22,773 nucleotides of DNA from JBIOWF01 sp044868295 (GTDB lineage Bacteria; Actinomycetota; Actinomycetes; Streptosporangiales; Streptosporangiaceae). Under the pieces are notes generated by a model, which worked only from the letters and a program-made list of their open reading frames with translations, did no database searches and had not been told where the DNA came from. The translations under genes and the position numbers were made by a program. This document shows positions 1-6,664 of this stretch, piece by piece; positions within the stretch are counted from its first letter, which is position 1; the number at the start of each line of letters is the position of its first letter. The DNA lies in contig JBIOWF010000105.1 of the NCBI GenBank assembly GCA_044868295.1, positions 1 to 22,773 of the forward strand. Reading direction: 5' to 3'.

Positions 1-16
1 GACGAAGGAATGATCC

Positions 17-766
17 ATGGCACTGCATCACTTCCGGGTCTGGCGCGGCGACGCGACCGGCGGCGCACTGGAGGACTTTCAGGTCGAGGTCAACGAGGGT
101 GAGGTCGTCCTCGATGTGATCCACCGCCTGCAGGCGACCCAGGCCCCCGACCTCGCCGTCCGCTGGAACTGCAAGGCGGGCAAGTGCGGCTCCTGCTCGA
201 TGGAGATCAACGGCAAGCCGCGGCTGGGCTGCATGACCCGGATGTCCACCTTCGAGGAGTCCGAAACGATCACGGTCACCCCGATGCGGACATTCCCCGT
301 CATCAAGGATCTGGTGTGCGACGTCTCGTTCAACTACGAGAAGGCGCGGGAGATCCCCTCGTTCACGCCGCCGAAGGACGTCAAGCCGGGTGAGTTCCGG
401 ATGCAGCAGATCGATGTCGAGCGGTCCCAGGAGTTCCGCAAGTGCATCGAGTGCTTCATGTGCAACAACGTCTGCCACGTGATCCGCGACCACGAGGAGA
501 ACAAGACGTCCTTCGCGGGCCCGCGCTTCCTCATGCGGATCGCCGAGCTGGACATGCACCCCTATGACGTGGCGGACCGCAAGGACTCCGCGCAGGAGGA
601 GCACGGCCTCGGGTACTGCAACATCACCAAGTGCTGCACCGAGGTCTGCCCCGAACACATCAAGATCACCGACAACGCGCTCATCCCGCTCAAGGAGCGC
701 GTCGTCGACCGCAAGTACGACCCGCTGGTCTGGCTGGGCAGCAAGATCTTCAAGCGCAGCAGTTAG
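17..766 (+). CDS. sdhB: Succinate dehydrogenase/fumarate reductase iron-sulfur subunit (Sdh1 type)
   Basis: This is the electron-transfer subunit of succinate dehydrogenase (complex II). It passes electrons from the FAD of SdhA to membrane quinone at the inner face of the cell membrane. The 249 residues carry an N-terminal ferredoxin domain with C52, C57, C60 and C72 for the [2Fe-2S] cluster. The C-terminal domain has C143-x2-C146-x2-C149-x3-C153-H and C201, C206 or C207, and C211-P for the other two clusters. The length and the CxxCxxCxxxCH pattern fit the actinobacterial Sdh1/Rv0247c type rather than the E. coli type. The ATG at 17 follows an AAGGA at spacing 7. A TGA at 11-13 may end an upstream sdhA, although only three codons of that frame are visible. 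The gene is probably the last of its operon, because a convergent gene follows. Confidence 0.96.
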   Translation: MALHHFRVWRGDATGGALEDFQVEVNEGEVVLDVIHRLQATQAPDLAVRWNCKAGKCGSCSMEINGKPRLGCMTRMSTFEESETITVTPMRTFPVIKDLVCDVSFNYEKAREIPSFTPPKDVKPGEFRMQQIDVERSQEFRKCIECFMCNNVCHVIRDHEENKTSFAGPRFLMRIAELDMHPYDVADRKDSAQEEHGLGYCNITKCCTEVCPEHIKITDNALIPLKERVVDRKYDPLVWLGSKIFKRSS

Positions 767-778
767 TGACCTGCTTCT

Positions 779-839
779 CCGACGAGGTCATCCGCACACC
801 ACGGCGAAAACACCCGTGATGTACGGATGACCTCGTCGG
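779..839. terminator. Long inverted repeat between convergent genes, probable bidirectional terminator
   Basis: A perfect 16-bp inverted repeat (arms 779-794 and 824-839, beginning CCGACGAGGTCATCCG) encloses a 29-nt loop. The loop contains a second small stem, CACGG (800-804) with CCGTG (814-818). It begins 12 bp after the sdhB stop and lies between two convergent genes, which is the expected place for a bidirectional terminator. There is no T-tract on either side. A small transposon-derived palindrome is the alternative. Confidence 0.55.
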
Positions 840-851
840 CGATCGGCGCGA

Positions 852-868
852 CGCAGGCCCCGCCTGCG
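852..868. terminator. Short GC hairpin, possible second terminator
   Basis: CGCAGGC (852-858) and GCCTGCG (862-868) form a 7-bp perfect stem with a 3-nt loop in the gap between the convergent genes. It could end transcription of the minus-strand gene that stops at 1022. It has no T-tract. The rest of 767-1021 shows no gene that I can support. Confidence 0.3.
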
Positions 869-1021
869 CCGTAGGCCACGCGCAGGCCCGCAGTTGGTTC
901 ACTGCCAGAACCCCTGCCCGGAGACGGTCCGCCTGCCCAGCGCGCCGCCTGGAGATTCCACCAGCCCGAGCCGACGCCGGGTCGCCCCTTGGGGCCGGCC
1001 CGAAAGCCGAAGTATCGCCCG

Positions 1022-2071
1022 TCAGGCGGAATCCGGATCGCGGCGGGCGCTCGACTGATCGTCGGACAGCGGGTAAGCGGCCGTCTGGTCCGGCCGGAGC
1101 GACTCGGTCGCCTCGCTCCACCCGCCGGCCGATGGGTCCGGCTCCGCGACGGCGGCCCCCCACGTGTCCGCGGACTCCGTGAACGGCGCGACGTGCTGCT
1201 CCTCCGGAGCCCCGTAGCCGTGTTCTTGCGCCGGATATCCGTGAAACTGCTGCTCCGGCAGGTACGGCTGCGGGTAGCCGTACGGCTGTGGCATGTACTG
1301 CGGCGGGTGCTGCTGGTACGCCATCGGGTATGTCGGCACGGGCACGAAGCCGACCATCTGCGCGTAGGCCGGGGCCGCCGGATAGCCGGCGAAGTCGTCC
1401 CGGCCACCGCCGGACCGGCCACCGCGCGGGCCGGCCTTCCGCACGACCGCGACGTGCGCCATCCGCCGTAACCGGCCCTCGAAGATGAGCCATCCGAGCA
1501 GGGCGAGCAGGACGAGCAGCGCCGCCGGAGCGGCGAGCTTGCGGCTCAGCGTCACCTGGTCGAACTCGGGGCTCGCGTTGCGGATCTCGATGGGGACCGT
1601 GTCAGGGGCGGGATCTTCGAAGGAGACGCCGGGCGTGGGCGTGTCCAGGACCGTCGGCTGCGCCGGGGCGAGGGAGATCGTCGGCTCGGGGGTGGGCGTC
1701 TCCAGGGCCGTCGGGAGAACCGGGCCCTGCGTCAGAGTCGGGACGGGTGCGGGAGCCGTCACCGGCGCGGTGGTGGGCGTGGGCGTCACCGTGACGGTCT
1801 CCGTGATCACGGGAGTGGGAGACGCCGAATGAGCCGCCGAGCGTGTGGGGCTGGGTGTGGGGCTGGGCGTTTCGGTGATGGTGACCGTGACCACCGGGTC
1901 GCATTCCTCGCCGGCCTCACATGGCTCGACGGTGTCGGCGGCCACGCCGGCCCCGCCCATGGCCGTCGCGTTGGCCCCGACCACAGGGGCCGCGGCCAGC
2001 AGCGCCAGCGCCGTGATGGTCAGCGATGCGGCGACTGAGGACGCGGCCCTCATCCGTGCGCGTCCGATCAC
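1022..2071 (-). CDS. Secreted, membrane-anchored Pro/Thr-rich protein of unknown function
   Basis: I do not recognise a family. With the GTG at 2071 the protein has 349 residues. It has a basic N-terminus and an Ala/Leu-rich signal peptide (about 1-35), then a short acidic segment with two cysteines (EPCEAGEECDP). A long Thr/Pro/Ser/Val-rich stalk follows (about 65-170), then one membrane helix (about 179-197) and a basic stop-transfer stretch (RLRRMAHVAVVRK). The cytoplasmic tail is rich in Tyr, Pro, Gln and Gly. The layout suggests a type I membrane protein with a wall-spanning stalk and a disordered cytoplasmic tail. I chose the GTG at 2071 because a GGGGG lies 7 nt upstream and a promoter is predicted at 2121-2148. 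ATG 2053 is the alternative; upstream starts to 2176 would precede the promoter. It appears to be a separate transcription unit from the operon above it. Confidence 0.7.
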   Translation of the reverse strand: MIGRARMRAASSVAASLTITALALLAAAPVVGANATAMGGAGVAADTVEPCEAGEECDPVVTVTITETPSPTPSPTRSAAHSASPTPVITETVTVTPTPTTAPVTAPAPVPTLTQGPVLPTALETPTPEPTISLAPAQPTVLDTPTPGVSFEDPAPDTVPIEIRNASPEFDQVTLSRKLAAPAALLVLLALLGWLIFEGRLRRMAHVAVVRKAGPRGGRSGGGRDDFAGYPAAPAYAQMVGFVPVPTYPMAYQQHPPQYMPQPYGYPQPYLPEQQFHGYPAQEHGYGAPEEQHVAPFTESADTWGAAVAEPDPSAGGWSEATESLRPDQTAAYPLSDDQSSARRDPDSA

Positions 2072-2120
2072 CGCTCTGCCCCCGTCGCCTTGTTCAGTCC
2101 GCCCGTGAAGGTCAAGGAAA

Positions 2121-2148
2121 AGTCTAGTTGGGCAAAACAAACAGTAAA
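2121..2148 (-). promoter_or_regulatory. Candidate sigma-70-like promoter for the Pro/Thr-rich membrane protein
   Basis: On the minus strand TTTACT (2143-2148) and TAGACT (2121-2126) are separated by 16 nt. Each matches its consensus hexamer at four of six positions. The stretch is distinctly AT-rich against its surroundings. Transcription would start near 2114, leaving a leader of about 43 nt before the GTG at 2071. Confidence 0.45.
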
Positions 2149-2197
2149 GCGCGATTCGGCTACAACTCAGGCCCATATTCCGGCCCGGCTCAGGCGG

Positions 2198-2214
2198 GAG
2201 CGGACCGTCCGCTC
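2198..2214. terminator. Palindromic hairpin downstream of the NUDIX gene
   Basis: The 17 bases at 2198-2214 (GAGCGGACCGTCCGCTC) are a palindrome apart from the central base. This gives a GC-rich stem just past the stop of the NUDIX gene, the last gene of the secretion operon. There is no T-tract, so termination is inferred from position and symmetry only. Confidence 0.4.
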
Positions 2215-2265
2215 AGGTAGTGACGGACGGGCCGCTCAGGTAGTGACGGACGGGCCGCTCAGGTA
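2211..2265. repeat. 23-bp tandem duplication over the NUDIX stop codon
   Basis: A 23-bp unit occurs twice exactly (2211-2233 and 2234-2256), followed by a 9-bp partial third copy (2257-2265). The unit length is not a multiple of three. As a result the NUDIX gene reads one copy as ...YLSGPSVT and takes its TGA from the next copy in another frame. Confidence 0.9.
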
Positions 2266-2637
2266 ACCGTGGACGGCGCTGACGATCGGCAGGTCGGCCG
2301 GCAGCCACTGGACGTCGTAGAACTCGTGCGGCGCCAGCCAGCGCAGCGCCAGGTGCTCGATCGGCTCCGGCACCCCCGCCGCGATGCCCGCCATCCAGAC
2401 CCGCATCACATAGCCGTTGTTCAGCGGCCAGTCGCCGCCCACCCGGTCACTGATGACGATCTTGACGCCGAGCTCCTCCTGGCACTCGCGCACCAGCGCG
2501 TCGTGCTCGCTCTCTCCCGGATCGACCTTCCCCCCGGGGAACTCCCATCCGCCCTTGAGCTCGGCGGGCTCCGCCCGCTGAGCGGCGAGAAGCCGGCCGT
2601 ACTCGACGATCGCGGCCCCGACGACGACCTTGTCCAT
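2236..2637 (-). CDS. NUDIX hydrolase (MutT-like)
   Basis: This is a 133-residue NUDIX pyrophosphohydrolase of MutT size. The NUDIX box is complete: G-x5-E-x7-R-E-x2-E-E-x-G, read as GKVDPGE...REC.EELGV. It is preceded by the WEFPGGK typical of MutT-like enzymes that hydrolyse modified (d)NTPs. The exact substrate cannot be read from sequence, though oxidised-nucleotide sanitation is most likely. The ATG at 2637 has a weak AGGG upstream. It lies only 6 nt after the stop of the wall-hydrolase gene, so it is probably cotranscribed with the secretion operon. Its C-terminus (LSGPSVTT) and its stop are produced by a 23-bp tandem duplication. The single-copy reading would end LSGRSAPA. Confidence 0.9.
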   Translation of the reverse strand: MDKVVVGAAIVEYGRLLAAQRAEPAELKGGWEFPGGKVDPGESEHDALVRECQEELGVKIVISDRVGGDWPLNNGYVMRVWMAGIAAGVPEPIEHLALRWLAPHEFYDVQWLPADLPIVSAVHGYLSGPSVTT

Positions 2638-2643
2638 GCCACC

Positions 2644-3756
2644 CTAGGTTAGAGGGATCCTTTTGAGCTGTTCCAGCACATCGGCGTTCTGGAGCGGGCG
2701 GGTGAACCCGACAAGGGTGTTTCTGTCCTTATACGTGTTCACCTTGATGGGCCCACATCGGGTGCACCGAGCCTCCACCATCTTGCCCGGCGACACGACC
2801 AGACCAACGTGGCCGGGGTGGTCGGCGGCGGTGTTCGGCCCGGCGTTGAAGAACACGAGGTCGCCCGGTTGCTCGCTGCCGGGCTCGACGCGGACGCCGA
2901 ACGGCCACTGGCCGAAGGTCGTCCGCGGGATGGTCAGGCCGGCGTTCCGGTAGGCCATGTAGATGATCCCGGAGCAGTCGAAGGCGTCGGGGCCCGTCCC
3001 GCCCCAGCGGTACGGCTTGCCACGCTGCGCGAGGGCGTATTCCAGGATCTTGCGCACGACGTCGTTGGGCGCGGACGCCACGTAGGGGGCGTCACAGGCG
3101 GGGTCCGCCTCGGGCGGCGTGCCGATGTCCCCTGTCGCCGCGTAGCGCTTGGCGATCTCCAGAACCTGGTCGACGTACCAGGTGGCACGGTTGTAGACGA
3201 AAATGGCCCGCCTGAGATCGTCGGGAGCGCCGTTGCGCTTGAGCATCTTCGCCGCCCCGAGGATGGCGTCGGCGGGGTTGTAGATGTCGCCGTATCCGTC
3301 GCCGTCCCCGTCGGAGGCGTAGCCGTTCACCCCGGACGAGATCTTGATCTTCGCCGCGCCGCCCCAGGTGCTGACCAGGAACTGCATCGGGCCGGCGGCG
3401 CCCGCGTAGTTGGTGCCGCTCTGCACGCCCGGCAGCTTGGAGCGGCCGTGGTCCGTCTCACGCTTGCCGACGGCCGCCAGCACGTTCCACTGGACGCCGA
3501 TCTCCTTGCCGAACTTCTTGTAGAGCTCCAGGTATTCGGCCGGGATGTCGTCCCGGGCGGTGGCGGACATATCGGTGGCGGCGGCCGCCTCCGCGCAGTC
3601 CTCGGCCGAGCGGCCGCCCAGGAAGATCGACGGGGATGGCGTCATCATGATGATCGACCCGAAAAGGGTGAGCGGCACAAGGAACGCGAGAGCGATCGCG
3701 ATTCCACGCCAGGAGAGCCCCTTCCCGAAGGCTCTGGATCCGGCGGGCCCGATCAT
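2644..3756 (-). CDS. Bifunctional lytic transglycosylase / NlpC-P60 endopeptidase of a type IV secretion operon
   Basis: This 370-residue cell-wall hydrolase is anchored by a membrane helix at about 18-38 and acts outside the membrane. The first enzyme domain (about 70-205) is a lytic transglycosylase with the likely catalytic E100 (KRETDHG) and GPMQFLVSTW. It also has an Asp-rich loop, DGDGDGYGD, which may bind calcium. The second (about 230-355) is NlpC/P60 with C261 (DCSG), H316 (GHVGLV) and E328. The His-Glu spacing of 12 equals that of RipA (H432, E444). Two-domain enzymes of this kind (VirB1-like; CwlT of ICEBs1, TcpG of pCW3) locally open peptidoglycan for conjugation machines. The ATG at 3756 overlaps the TGA of the preceding gene by 4 nt, so translation is coupled. 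The unusual CTRC at 331-334 is unexplained. Confidence 0.92.
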   Translation of the reverse strand: MIGPAGSRAFGKGLSWRGIAIALAFLVPLTLFGSIIMMTPSPSIFLGGRSAEDCAEAAAATDMSATARDDIPAEYLELYKKFGKEIGVQWNVLAAVGKRETDHGRSKLPGVQSGTNYAGAAGPMQFLVSTWGGAAKIKISSGVNGYASDGDGDGYGDIYNPADAILGAAKMLKRNGAPDDLRRAIFVYNRATWYVDQVLEIAKRYAATGDIGTPPEADPACDAPYVASAPNDVVRKILEYALAQRGKPYRWGGTGPDAFDCSGIIYMAYRNAGLTIPRTTFGQWPFGVRVEPGSEQPGDLVFFNAGPNTAADHPGHVGLVVSPGKMVEARCTRCGPIKVNTYKDRNTLVGFTRPLQNADVLEQLKRIPLT

Positions 3757-4388
3757 GGCGAGGTGTCTCCGTCCTGACCGGCAGTGGCGAGCTCAAGGTC
3801 GTAGACCCGCCAGTCCGAACCCACCTTGATCACGGTGACCGCGTACTCGTCGCTCTGGTCCTTGGCGCCGCTCTTCGCGGTGACGTGCCGGACCGAGTCG
3901 ACCACGAACACGACGGAGTTCGCCGTCATGTCCCGGATCGACTTCACCGTCGCCGACCCTTCGGAGACCACCTCGTCGGCCCGGTTCCGGTCCACCAGCG
4001 CGGGCGCGGTGACGGCGCGGGTGAGCTCGTCCCCGAACTCCGTCGTGGCGAACACCTTGAGCCTTCCGGCGAAGGCCGCCGGGTCCTCGCCGTACTGGAA
4101 GGTGCCGTAGGAGATCGTGAACCGCCGGGCAAGGTCCGCCGCCGCGCCGAGCTCCGGCCTGGACAGTGGCAGGTAGGAGTAGACGTCGAACGCGGCCGGC
4201 GTGCTCGCCACCTGGCTCGGGGCCGGACTCGGAGCCGCGCTGGGCACGCCCGACCCGCTCACGGCCTGCTCCCGCGCGCCGCCCTCCGGCTCCGAGGAGG
4301 ACACCATGGTCAGGTAGATGCCGACGGCGGCGAGCACGGCGACCACAGCGGCGAAGGCCAGCCCCCTCCGGCTGTCGCTTCCCTGCAT
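3753..4388 (-). CDS. VirB8-like membrane protein with an NTF2-like domain
   Basis: This protein of about 211 residues has one N-terminal membrane helix (LAFAAVVAVLAAVGIYLTMV), a Ser/Pro/Ala-rich linker, and an external domain of about 130 residues. The domain's pattern ends in a WRVYDLELA strand, which resembles NTF2-like/VirB8-type folds. VirB8-like proteins are structural parts of type IV secretion channels; the assignment here rests on topology and neighbours. A GAGGA at spacing 6 supports the ATG at 4388. The ATG at 4394 gives only two more residues and overlaps the upstream TGA as ATGA, but the Shine-Dalgarno is then too close. It lies between the VirB6-like and wall-hydrolase genes. Confidence 0.75.
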   Translation of the reverse strand: MQGSDSRRGLAFAAVVAVLAAVGIYLTMVSSSEPEGGAREQAVSGSGVPSAAPSPAPSQVASTPAAFDVYSYLPLSRPELGAAADLARRFTISYGTFQYGEDPAAFAGRLKVFATTEFGDELTRAVTAPALVDRNRADEVVSEGSATVKSIRDMTANSVVFVVDSVRHVTAKSGAKDQSDEYAVTVIKVGSDWRVYDLELATAGQDGDTSP

Positions 4389-4390
4389 CG

Positions 4391-6664
4391 TCATTCCTCG
4401 CGGTCGGCCGATCTCGCCCAGAAGGGAGCGGGCGCGTCACCGGGTGCCCGGCCGTCGCTGCCGCCGCGGCTCGGCAGCCACAGGGGCGGCGCCTCGGAGG
4501 ATCGGGACCTCGTGGGCGGCGGAGCGCTGTCGCGCGGCGGCGTGGGGCGGGACCGCCCCGCCGAGCTTTCGGACCCCTGCTGCGAGCCTCCGCCGAACAG
4601 GCTCGCGGCGCCCGACGAGCGGCCGCCCGAACCGGCACGACCACCGGACGCGCCACGGCCGCCGAAGCCGCCGCGGCTCCCCGAACCACCCGGCGCGGAC
4701 GGCCGGGAGGCCCAGCCGCCGGAACGCCCGCTGAACCAGCCTCCACCGGCGCCCGCGCCCGATCCCGAGGATCCGGACGGCCCGGTCGTCGCCGACGACG
4801 TGCGGACCGGAGCAGTACGGGGCGTGTTCGCCGAGCGGACGCCGCTGAGGTTCAGCGGCGGAGCCGACCCCGGCCGCGGAACGGGGCCACCCGCCTTGCG
4901 ACGGCCCGCACCCTGCGAATCGGTCTCAAGCGGCACCGGCGGCCCACCGGCTCTCGCCCCGACGGGTACGGCGGAGCCCGCGCCGTCCTCGCCGCGGACC
5001 CTGCCCTGGGCGACCGAGGCGGCAGCCGCGGCGGCGGTGCCGGCCCCGCTCGCCATGGCGGCGGCGCTGATCGCCGGCTCCGCCTTGCGCAGCCCCCAGC
5101 GGCCTATCCGGGCCGCCGCCACCGGCGGCAACGCGTTCGCCGCACGGGAGAGAGTCGGCGCGCTGGCCGCCTCCCCGAGCATCCGGGTGGTGAGGGTGTG
5201 CCCGTCCATCGAGGCGAACAGGTGCTGGAACGGGCGGCGGTAGAAGAAGACCGTGATGGTCAGCAGCGCCATGAACATGATCTGCATGCCCCATGGCATG
5301 TTGGTGGAAATGATCAGGGCGTAGCCGTAAACGAGCACACCGAGCACGAGTGAGAGGACGGCCTGCCGCAGCAGTGTCCCGATGAGCATCTCCACCCACC
5401 GCATCGCGATGATCCGCCCGGAGCCGGGATGGACACCGATCAGCAGGAAGACCGGTCCGAGGATCAGCAGCAGCAGGAATCCGACCTTCAGCACGAGCAG
5501 GGACACCGCCACCAGGAAGATCAGCACACCGGCCACCATCGCCGCGATGAACGCGCCGATCGCGATGCCGAGGCGGCTGGTCCAGTCCTTGCCCTGGAAC
5601 AGGAAGTACATCGACGTGTTCTCGAGGGGCTTGGCGATCTCCTCCTCGAAGCGCTTCTGGTGGGAGTCGCTGCTCGGCATCTGCTTGACGGCCTGCTCAT
5701 CGGCGTCGATCGCCTGCAGATCGAGGAGTTTGGCGCCGAATGTCCGTATGACCGGCGCGCTGGCCTCAGCGGTGCCGAACTCGCCCATCAGCCACGGCTT
5801 GCACACGAGCGTGGACCAGAGGGCGTCGGCGTTCTGCGCGACCCCTGACGTGCCCGGCTGACCGTACCCGGCGGCCGAGGCATGGGCGCTCGTGTCGCCC
5901 TTCGCGGGCAGGCAGGAGGCGGCGTCCGCACCGGGCAGCCCCGAGAACGCGGAGTTGACGACCTCACCGGTCTTGTCCGTCACGGTCTTGCCGATCCCGG
6001 TGAAGTCGCCGGGGCGGCTGAAGAACCAGATCGCGACGGTGACCGCGAGCACCATCCAGATGACGCCCTCGGTGGTGGTCGTGGCCCGCTTGCGGATGAG
6101 CCCGTACCAGGCCAGCCAGATGGCGCCGAGGATGACGATCGGCCGCAGGTACGGCCAGTACATCGCGTCGGCGAGGTTGGTGACGATGTCGTCGACCACG
6201 TCCTTGATCGGCCGGAGCGGCCCCTCGGAGGCCGCGGCCTGGTACGTGCTGATCGTCAGCCGGTCGACCGCCTTGGCCCAGGAGAAGATCGTATTGGCCC
6301 AGGCGTTGCCCAGCACGGCCGTCACGTCCGAACAGCCGAGGTCGTAGGTGTGCCAGAACTGACCGGCCATGCCGTACCGGTCGTAGTTGGTGAGCGGCGC
6401 CTGCGGCGCCGGGGCCACGCCCGGTTGGGTTCCCGCGCCCACGCTGGCGCCGGTGGCGGCGCCCGTGTCGCCGGTGTCCGGCGACGGAGCCTTGACCAGG
6501 CCGTCCACGCCGCCGCCCACGATCTCCGGGGCGAGGTCGGACGACAGGTCACATGGCCCTGCGGCGCTCGCCGTACCGGTCGGAAAGACCAGCGGCAGCG
6601 ACAGCAGCGCCACGAAGACGACGAACACCAACGCGAGAGCGCGACCGTTCACGCGCAATCTCAA
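4391..6664 (-). CDS. VirB6/TrbL-like polytopic membrane protein of a type IV secretion system
   Basis: The 757 residues begin with a signal sequence (about 8-35, ending TASAA). An outside segment with several cysteines (C38, C111, C251, C288) follows. Membrane helices lie near 173-190, 200-216, 364-392, 392-411, 425-452 and 458-476. The last 260 residues are a Gly/Ser/Pro/Arg-rich, probably disordered tail. Large polytopic proteins of this layout form the inner-membrane channel next to VirB4 in Gram-positive conjugation systems (TcpH, VirB6, TrbL families). The start is TTG at 6664, supported by GGAGG at spacing 7, and it overlaps the VirB4 gene's TGA as TTGA. The tail length is unusual, and I cannot assign it a function. 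Confidence 0.82.
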   Translation of the reverse strand: MRLRVNGRALALVFVVFVALLSLPLVFPTGTASAAGPCDLSSDLAPEIVGGGVDGLVKAPSPDTGDTGAATGASVGAGTQPGVAPAPQAPLTNYDRYGMAGQFWHTYDLGCSDVTAVLGNAWANTIFSWAKAVDRLTISTYQAAASEGPLRPIKDVVDDIVTNLADAMYWPYLRPIVILGAIWLAWYGLIRKRATTTTEGVIWMVLAVTVAIWFFSRPGDFTGIGKTVTDKTGEVVNSAFSGLPGADAASCLPAKGDTSAHASAAGYGQPGTSGVAQNADALWSTLVCKPWLMGEFGTAEASAPVIRTFGAKLLDLQAIDADEQAVKQMPSSDSHQKRFEEEIAKPLENTSMYFLFQGKDWTSRLGIAIGAFIAAMVAGVLIFLVAVSLLVLKVGFLLLLILGPVFLLIGVHPGSGRIIAMRWVEMLIGTLLRQAVLSLVLGVLVYGYALIISTNMPWGMQIMFMALLTITVFFYRRPFQHLFASMDGHTLTTRMLGEAASAPTLSRAANALPPVAAARIGRWGLRKAEPAISAAAMASGAGTAAAAAASVAQGRVRGEDGAGSAVPVGARAGGPPVPLETDSQGAGRRKAGGPVPRPGSAPPLNLSGVRSANTPRTAPVRTSSATTGPSGSSGSGAGAGGGWFSGRSGGWASRPSAPGGSGSRGGFGGRGASGGRAGSGGRSSGAASLFGGGSQQGSESSAGRSRPTPPRDSAPPPTRSRSSEAPPLWLPSRGGSDGRAPGDAPAPFWARSADREE

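Noticed and set aside
1..13. Tail of an upstream sdhA gene ending at the TGA at 11-13
   Set aside because: Only three codons are visible. The idea rests on the usual sdhA-sdhB order and cannot be supported as a feature.
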